In this document: in pieces, positions 1-5,348 of the stretch | Layout: each line of letters begins with the position of its first letter | How positions within the stretch are numbered: position 1 is the first letter of the stretch | Source of the DNA: Pseudomonadota bacterium | GTDB lineage: Bacteria; Myxococcota; Myxococcia; Myxococcales; Myxococcaceae | NCBI GenBank assembly: GCA_023424585.1 | Contig: JAFADT010000822.1 | Coordinates: forward strand, 1 to 5,348 | DNA length: 5,348 nucleotides | Direction: 5' to 3' | The notes under the pieces: model-generated | What the model saw: the letters and a program-made list of their open reading frames with translations, nothing else | Database searches by the model: none | What the model was told of the DNA's origin: nothing | Made by a program: the position numbers and the translations under genes

Positions 1-585
1 GCCGCGGGGGGCCCGGCCCTCAGCCCGGACCAGCTCGCGAACCTGGAGTCGCGCAGCGCGAAGCTCGACCAGATGGACTACTTCGAGGTGCTCGGCCTGG
101 AGCGCACCGCCTCTCCCGGCGACATCAAGAAGGCCTTCTACAAGGAGAGCCGCGTCTACCACCCGGACCGCTTCTTCCACCTGGAGTCCAAGGCCCTCAA
201 GGAGCAGGTGAACGAGCTCTACAAGCGCGTCACCGAGGCCTATTACGTCCTGCGCGACGACACCAAGCGCAAGAAGTACCTCACCGACATCGCCGGGCCG
301 GACCGCGCGCAGAAGCTGCGCTTCACCGACGCCTCCGAGGCAGAGACCAAGGCCGCCGCGAAGAAGGAACAGGAAGAGCAGATCGGCACCCACCCCAAGG
401 GCCGCCAGTTCTACGCGCAGGCCCAGAAGGACCTGGAGGCCGGCAACCCGTCCGCCGCGGAGCGCAACCTCAAGATGGCGCTCACCTACGAGCCCTCCAA
501 CGCCCGCTACAAGGAAGCCCTCGCGGACGCCCAGAAGCAGACCGCGGACAAGTCCAAGGGCGACTCCTCGTTCAAGATCCGCTAG
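1..585 (+). CDS. J-domain (DnaJ-like) protein with C-terminal TPR-like segment, 5'-partial
   Basis: The frame is open from base 1 to the TAG at 583-585, so the gene starts left of the window. The first Met (base 73) lies just inside the J-domain, and the in-frame residues before it (LSPDQLANLESRSAKLDQ) look like a linker, so Met73 is probably not the start. Numbered from Met73, residues 1-70 form a J-domain with MDYFEVLGL, a basic helix II and the HPD motif at H30-P31-D32 (bases 160-168), needed in this family to stimulate the ATPase of an Hsp70/DnaK partner. A charged Lys/Glu-rich linker follows, then at about 110-155 a helical TPR-like unit (FYAQAQKDLEAGNPSAAERN and onward). There is no Gly/Phe-rich or zinc-finger region, so this is not canonical DnaJ; it is probably a J-domain co-chaperone fused to an unseen N-terminal domain. 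The J-domain call is firm; the partner and client are unknown. It likely shares an operon with the CvpA-like gene. Confidence 0.9.
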   Translation, partial: AAGGPALSPDQLANLESRSAKLDQMDYFEVLGLERTASPGDIKKAFYKESRVYHPDRFFHLESKALKEQVNELYKRVTEAYYVLRDDTKRKKYLTDIAGPDRAQKLRFTDASEAETKAAAKKEQEEQIGTHPKGRQFYAQAQKDLEAGNPSAAERNLKMALTYEPSNARYKEALADAQKQTADKSKGDSSFKIR

Positions 586-593
586 CGGCCCCC

Positions 594-598
594 AGGAG
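594..598 (+). promoter_or_regulatory. Ribosome binding site of the CvpA-like gene
   Basis: AGGAG lies 8 bases before the ATG at 607, in the 21-bp gap after the J-domain gene. It fixes the start, and the short gap supports translation from a shared transcript. Confidence 0.7.
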
Positions 599-606
599 CC
601 CACCGC

Positions 607-1371
607 ATGGTCATCGACCTCATCCTCCTGGGCATGGTGCTGTTCTTCGGCATCCTCGGCGCCCTCTCCGGCGCCGCCCGGCAGGTGGCCAACGCCGTGG
701 GGCTCGCCGCGGGCTACTTCGTCTCGCGCAAGCTCGCGCCCGTCATCGGCCCCAAGCTCGCCGTCGCGCTGGGCTCGCCGCTGCTCATCGGCACGCTCTT
801 CGGCACGGTGCTCCTCTTCGTCGTCACGTGGCTCACCGTGCGCTACGCGCTGGGCGCGCTGCTCCTGCGCTTCCTCTCCGGGAAGGACCCGGACGAGCGC
901 GGCATGGACCGCACCCTGGGCTTCGTCCTCGGCGGCGGGAAGATGGCCGCCCTGTTCTGGGTGTGCCTCAGCGCGCTCACCTTCATGGAGCAGCACGTCA
1001 TCGTCGCTGGCAAGCGCATGGGCGTGGCCCCCAAGGACTCCGTCGCGTTCGGCCTGTCCCGCCGCTTCAACCTCATCGAGATGACCCAGTTCGCGCCCCT
1101 GGACGATCTGGTCCGCGTGGCCCAGGCCACGCATGACCCCGCCCGCGCGAAGAAGCTCCAGGACGACCCGGCCTTCAAGGCGCTGCGCAAGGATCCGCGC
1201 TTCCAGGTCGCGCTGTCACATCAGGACCTGCAGGACGCGCTGGTGCGCGGCGACACGCGGGCCCTCCTGCGCAACGACGTGGTGCTCCAGCTCATCCAGG
1301 ATCCGCAGGCGGCGGCACGGCTGGGCGCCGCCGCCCGGGCCTCCGAGAAGCCCGCCCCCGTCAAGCGTTGA
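607..1371 (+). CDS. CvpA-family membrane protein with C-terminal extension
   Basis: A 254-aa protein whose N-terminal half looks like the CvpA (colicin V production) family: MVIDLILLGM at the start, a Gly/Ala-rich first helix followed by Arg25, and DRTLGFVLGGGKMAA (101-115) matching the family's conserved D-R-x-x-G-x-x-x-G region. Hydrophobic stretches at about 4-24, 27-41, 58-82 and 104-126 suggest four inner-membrane segments. E. coli CvpA is about 160 aa; here about 125 further residues form a soluble tail with repeated DP-centred helices (DDPAFKAL, KDPRFQVAL, QDPQ), a type of tail I recall in other deltaproteobacterial CvpA-like proteins. CvpA proteins are linked to envelope stress tolerance and, in E. 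coli, to colicin V export, but the molecular role is unsettled. The ATG is supported by AGGAG upstream. Its 3' end overlaps the end of the convergent ClpX-like gene by 11 bp. Family call is likely; function is not resolved. Confidence 0.75.
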   Translation: MVIDLILLGMVLFFGILGALSGAARQVANAVGLAAGYFVSRKLAPVIGPKLAVALGSPLLIGTLFGTVLLFVVTWLTVRYALGALLLRFLSGKDPDERGMDRTLGFVLGGGKMAALFWVCLSALTFMEQHVIVAGKRMGVAPKDSVAFGLSRRFNLIEMTQFAPLDDLVRVAQATHDPARAKKLQDDPAFKALRKDPRFQVALSHQDLQDALVRGDTRALLRNDVVLQLIQDPQAAARLGAAARASEKPAPVKR

Positions 1372-2437
1372 GCTCGACGTCGTCCAGCGCCGCGAGCCGC
1401 GCCTTCACGAACTCCGCGTCCACCGTCACCTGGCGGTGCCGCCGCTCCGGCGCCTCGAACATGATGTCCGACATCACGTGCTCCAGGATGGAGCGCAGGC
1501 CCCGCGCCCCCAGCCCGCGCGACAGGGAGTAGCGCACCACCTCCCGCAGGCCTTCCTCGGGGAACTCCAGCTCGATCTCATCCAGCGACAGGAGCTCCTT
1601 GAACTCGCGGGTGATGGCGTCCGGCGGCTCGGTGAGCACGCGCAAGAGGTCGGACTCGCCCAGCCGCTCCAGCTGCACCATCACCGGCATGCGGCCCAGG
1701 AACTCCGCCATCATCCCGAAGTCCACCAGCTGCCTGGTGGAGATGCGCTTCTCCTTGCGCCTGGCCCCCAGCGCGTCCGCGCCAAAGCCCATGGCCCGGC
1801 CGCCCTCGTCGCCGTAGTCGTGCAGGTCGCTGAACGTGCCCGCGCAGATGAAGAGGATGTCGCGCGTGTCCACCTGCACGAAGTCACTCTTGTTCCACGC
1901 CTGCGTGACGTTCATGGGCACGTGCACCTCGCGCCCCTCCAGCAGCTTCAGCAGCGCCTGCTGCACGCCCTCGCCGCCGATGTCGCGGCTGCCCGCGCCG
2001 TTGCGCGCGCCCTGCGTCCGGCGGGCGATCTTGTCCACCTCGTCGATGAAGATGATGCCCCGCTGGGTGTCCTCCACGGAGTGGTTCGCCTTGAAGAGCA
2101 GGTCGGACACCATCACCTCCACGTCCTTCCCGTAGTAGCCCGCCTCCGTGTACTCGGTGGCGTCCACGGTGGTGAACGGGACGTGGAGGATCTCCGCCAG
2201 GTTGCGCGCGATGTGCGTCTTGCCGCTGCCCGTGGGGCCGATGAGCAGGATGTTGGACTTCTTGAGGAGGGACTGCCGGCGCATCCGCCGCGCCTGGACG
2301 CGCTTGAGGTGGTTGTGGGCGGCGATGGCCACCGCCCGCTTCGCGGCGTCCTGGCCGATGACGTAGCGATCCAATCTCTCGAAGATCTCCCGCGGGGTCA
2401 GTGGCGCTGCCTCTTCCCTGCGTGCGGACGACTCCAT
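1361..2437 (-). CDS. ClpX-like AAA+ ATPase lacking the zinc-binding domain
   Basis: A 358-aa protein collinear with the AAA+ module of ClpX. In order: TPREIFERLDRYVIGQ (14-29), Walker A GPTGSGKT (67-74), a pore-1 region reading EAGYYGKDVE (98-107), Walker B IIFIDEVDK (128-136), GGEGVQQALLKLLEG (154-168), a sensor-1 region ILFICAGTF (194-202), MGFG (216-219) where ClpX has its ClpP-docking IGF loop, EFLGRMPV with the arginine finger R249, and sensor-2 GARGLRSI (310-317). The ATP-hydrolysis parts are intact. E. coli ClpX is 424 aa and starts with a four-Cys zinc domain; only about 12 residues precede the AAA+ module here, with no Cys cluster. Two substrate loops differ from ClpX as I recall it: GYVG is GYYG and RKH is QAW (179-181). 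It is closer to ClpX than to HslU, which has an I-domain and no IGF loop. Probably a ClpX paralogue unfolding a narrower client set, possibly with ClpP. The frame extends to 2515, but the ATG at 2437 has a strong Shine-Dalgarno. Confidence 0.88.
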   Translation of the reverse strand: MESSARREEAAPLTPREIFERLDRYVIGQDAAKRAVAIAAHNHLKRVQARRMRRQSLLKKSNILLIGPTGSGKTHIARNLAEILHVPFTTVDATEYTEAGYYGKDVEVMVSDLLFKANHSVEDTQRGIIFIDEVDKIARRTQGARNGAGSRDIGGEGVQQALLKLLEGREVHVPMNVTQAWNKSDFVQVDTRDILFICAGTFSDLHDYGDEGGRAMGFGADALGARRKEKRISTRQLVDFGMMAEFLGRMPVMVQLERLGESDLLRVLTEPPDAITREFKELLSLDEIELEFPEEGLREVVRYSLSRGLGARGLRSILEHVMSDIMFEAPERRHRQVTVDAEFVKARLAALDDVELNA

Positions 2438-2441
2438 GTAC

Positions 2442-2450
2442 CCTCCCCTT
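2442..2450 (-). promoter_or_regulatory. Ribosome binding site deciding the ClpX-like start
   Basis: On the minus strand AAGGGGAGG ends 4 bases before the ATG at 2437. The upstream in-frame extension (to 2515) encodes Ser/Gly/Arg-rich residues unlike any ClpX N-terminus, so this site places the start at 2437. Confidence 0.65.
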
Positions 2451-2505
2451 CTCTCCACTCGGCCTCCCTGCGCTGCCCAGGTGGAAGGGTAGGAATTGGA
2501 TGCTG

Positions 2506-2544
2506 ACCGGCCCACCAGGGCCAGGGGCCGGTGGAGGGCCCCTG
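2506..2544. repeat. Two overlapping GC inverted repeats in the speA/ClpX-like leader
   Basis: ACCGGCCC (2506-2513) pairs with GGGCCGGT (2525-2532) across an 11-base loop, and CAGGGGCC (2522-2529) pairs with GGCCCCTG (2537-2544) across a 7-base loop. The two share bases 2525-2529, so they cannot form fully together. They lie in the minus-strand leader of the ClpX-like gene if its promoter is the 2571-2602 island, and upstream of speA. In DNA this rich in GC, short repeats of this size can arise by chance. Confidence 0.45.
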
Positions 2545-2656
2545 CCCGCCTGCCTGCCCTGGGGACAGCCAGCTATTGAATGGATGAGGCGTTTCCGATA
2601 GTCCGGCGCCCCTCCCGTGTTCATGGGAGTTTCCACACCCCGCCGCGCGCTCCACC

Positions 2657-2661
2657 GGAGG
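2657..2661 (+). promoter_or_regulatory. Ribosome binding site deciding the speA start
   Basis: GGAGG precedes the ATG at 2674 by 12 bases, somewhat long but the best site in the region. The frame also offers GTG at 2617 and ATG at 2623, but the 19 extra residues are Arg/His-rich and unlike the family N-terminus, and no better site precedes them. Confidence 0.5.
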
Positions 2662-2673
2662 CACGAAACAACG

Positions 2674-4680
<2,007 letters not shown>

Positions 4681-4695
4681 GAAGGCCCTGACGGC

Positions 4696-5223
4696 TCACG
4701 CCTCCGTCGGGACCGGGGCCTGCTCGCCGGTCTCGACGGACGCGTCGCTGAACGCGGCGTCCGTCGAGCGCAGCCGGAGCGTCTGGAGCATCTCCAGCTG
4801 CCCCTCGGCGCGCTCGGCGAGGGACGCGAAGTCGAAGCGCGCCAGGCGCGGCTCCTTCGCGGACAGCCGCGCCAGGCTCCTCCACAGGGACACGCGTCCA
4901 TGGGAGCCCACGCACAGGCCCTCCAGCTCCACCAGCCGGCTCAGCGGGGAGTAGCGCAGCCAGGAGCCGTTGAGCTTCAGCCGCGACAGCTTCTCCGTCA
5001 GCCACGCGCCGCCCACCTTGAGCGGATCCACCCGGACCTCCAGGGCGTCCATCACCGTGAGCAGCGTGGCGCGGTCCTGCTCCAGGAGGGGGATCAACGT
5101 GGCCAGGAACCGGCCCACCGGGTTGCTGCGGTTCTCGCGCTCCGTCCGCTTCGCGAGCTCCAGGCCCACGGTGGAGCCCAGCAGGTGGTCGTTCAGGTAG
5201 ATGCCCAGTCGCTTCAGATTCAT
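4696..5223 (-). CDS. Conserved helical protein of unknown function
   Basis: A 175-aa protein I cannot assign a function. It opens with MNLKRLGIYLNDHLLGSTVG (1-20), then an amphipathic helix with ELAKRTEREN, a second helix FLATLIPLLEQDRATLLTVM (39-58), a DPLKVGG turn (66-72), a third helix through W74-K83, the block YSPLSRLVELEGL (91-103), and LWRSL (113-117) with a last long helix to about 152. The tail (about 153-175) is low-complexity Ser/Asp/Thr/Glu/Pro. There is no signal peptide or membrane segment, so it is likely cytosolic. The pattern suggests a four-helix bundle and recalls small uncharacterised proteins in actinobacteria and myxobacteria with similar N-terminal and SPLSRLVELEG blocks; a ferritin-like fold is possible, but no paired ExxH metal motif is seen. 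ATG 5223 is preferred over GTG 5247 because GGAGG lies 9 bases upstream. It is convergent with speA, with 15 bp between the stops, and its 3' end contains a marked inverted repeat. Confidence 0.8.
   Translation of the reverse strand: MNLKRLGIYLNDHLLGSTVGLELAKRTERENRSNPVGRFLATLIPLLEQDRATLLTVMDALEVRVDPLKVGGAWLTEKLSRLKLNGSWLRYSPLSRLVELEGLCVGSHGRVSLWRSLARLSAKEPRLARFDFASLAERAEGQLEMLQTLRLRSTDAAFSDASVETGEQAPVPTEA
4703..4740. repeat. 14-bp inverted repeat 22 bp after speA (arms A and B)
   Basis: TCCGTCGGGACCGG (4703-4716) and CCGGTCTCGACGGA (4727-4740) pair over 14 positions around a 10-base loop. The only departure is G4710 opposite T4733, which is a G-U pair in plus-strand RNA but a C-A mismatch in minus-strand RNA, so the hairpin suits the speA transcript better. 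No T-run follows on either strand, so it is not a standard intrinsic terminator; it may act as a T-poor terminator or 3'-end stabiliser. It lies inside the variable C-terminal tail of the convergent gene. Confidence 0.6.
4732..4768. repeat. 12-bp perfect inverted repeat sharing an arm with the previous one (arms B and C)
   Basis: CTCGACGGACGC (4732-4743) pairs perfectly with GCGTCCGTCGAG (4757-4768) around a 13-base loop. Bases 4732-4740 are also the distal arm of the preceding hairpin, so only one of the two can form at a time. TCCGTCG therefore occurs at 4703 and 4760, with its complement CGACGGA at 4734 between them. Confidence 0.6.
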
Positions 5224-5232
5224 GCCGCGCCC

Positions 5233-5237
5233 CCTCC
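5233..5237 (-). promoter_or_regulatory. Ribosome binding site of the 175-aa gene
   Basis: GGAGG on the minus strand lies 9 bases before the ATG at 5223 and downstream of the alternative GTG at 5247. It therefore supports the shorter product. Confidence 0.6.
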
Positions 5238-5273
5238 CCCGAGGCACCCCGGGAACTTCAGGAGGGTGGGCAC

Positions 5274-5299
5274 GCGGTACGCTCGCCGCACGACGTCAA
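5274..5299 (-). promoter_or_regulatory. Possible weak promoter for the 175-aa gene
   Basis: On the minus strand TTGACG (5294-5299) matches the -35 consensus at five of six positions. TACCGC (5274-5279) follows after 14 bases and resembles a -10 element only at its TA start. The spacing is short and the -10 weak, so this is a position-based candidate. Confidence 0.25.
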
Positions 5300-5301
5300 C
5301 G

Positions 5302-5334
5302 GGGGCTCGGAGGGCGGACGACCCGCCGAGCCCC
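5302..5334. terminator. Strong GC hairpin upstream of the 175-aa gene, possible terminator
   Basis: GGGGCTCGG (5302-5310) pairs perfectly with CCGAGCCCC (5326-5334); after one mismatch the stem continues with GGG (5312-5314) and CCC (5322-5324) around a 7-base loop. No proper T-tract follows on either strand (TT on plus; GTT after one C on minus). A minus-strand TGA at 5336-5338 sits right against the stem, so this could be the end and terminator of a gene entering from the right, but too little of that frame is visible to call it. Confidence 0.4.
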
Positions 5335-5348
5335 TTCACGGCCGACTC

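Larger units (their letters stand above)
2438..2673. promoter_or_regulatory. Divergent intergenic region between the ClpX-like gene and speA
   Basis: These 236 bp must carry the promoters for both divergent genes. The centre (2506-2564) is rich in short GC inverted repeats. A less GC-rich island at 2571-2602 is the likeliest promoter area. A weak plus-strand candidate is TTGAAT (2576-2581) and GATAGT (2597-2602), four of six matches each to the housekeeping consensus but with only 15 bp between them. No convincing minus-strand promoter and no sigma-54 -24/-12 pair was seen. Activity of any element is inference. Confidence 0.4.

Noticed and set aside
1361..2437. Calling the AAA+ gene hslU or plain clpX
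   Set aside because: HslU lacks the MGF/IGF loop and the GEGVQQALLKL block seen here and has a large I-domain; plain clpX should have an N-terminal Cys4 zinc domain and an RKH loop, both absent.
1133..2506. 457-aa plus-strand open frame opposite the ClpX-like gene
   Set aside because: Arg/Ser/His-rich low-complexity translation with no recognisable domain, antisense to a clear AAA+ gene; a GC-driven shadow.
1884..2636. 250-aa minus-strand frame overlapping the ClpX-like gene
   Set aside because: Out-of-frame reading of the same DNA; the real frame carries Walker A, Walker B and sensor motifs.
4703..4768. CRISPR array or transposon end
   Set aside because: Only three short arms, no regular repeat-spacer pattern, no transposase nearby and no target-site duplication visible.

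Overview
The window is very GC-rich, with G or C at almost every third codon position. Its protein set suggests a myxobacterium (Myxococcus/Corallococcus type): a J-domain protein with a long N-terminal part, a CvpA-like protein with a long C-terminal tail, a second ClpX-like ATPase and a full-length biosynthetic arginine decarboxylase. The assignment is inferred from composition and remembered protein families, not from a search.

Layout, left to right. (1) The 3' part of a J-domain/TPR-like protein (+, 1-585) enters from the left; its frame is open to the window edge, so its true start lies outside. (2) A CvpA-family membrane protein (+, 607-1371) follows after 21 bp and is probably co-transcribed. 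(3) A ClpX-like AAA+ unfoldase subunit (-, 1361-2437) converges on it, and the two stop-codon ends overlap by 11 bp. (4) A 236-bp divergent intergenic region (2438-2673), rich in short GC hairpins, separates the ClpX-like gene from speA. (5) speA, biosynthetic arginine decarboxylase (+, 2674-4680), has all the expected motifs. (6) A 175-aa protein of unknown function (-, 4696-5223) converges on speA with only 15 bp between the stops. (7) The last 125 bp hold the leader of that gene and a strong GC hairpin that may terminate a gene lying to the right.

The genes do not form one pathway. The first pair covers chaperone recruitment and membrane functions, the ClpX-like protein is a proteostasis component, and speA makes agmatine for polyamine synthesis without speB or another polyamine gene beside it. 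Two observations deserve a second look. The ClpX-like protein lacks the zinc-binding domain and differs from canonical ClpX at two substrate-contact loops (GYYG for GYVG, QAW for RKH) while keeping the ATPase motifs and a probable ClpP-docking tripeptide. Just after speA there is a three-armed inverted repeat in which a shared middle arm can pair with either flank.
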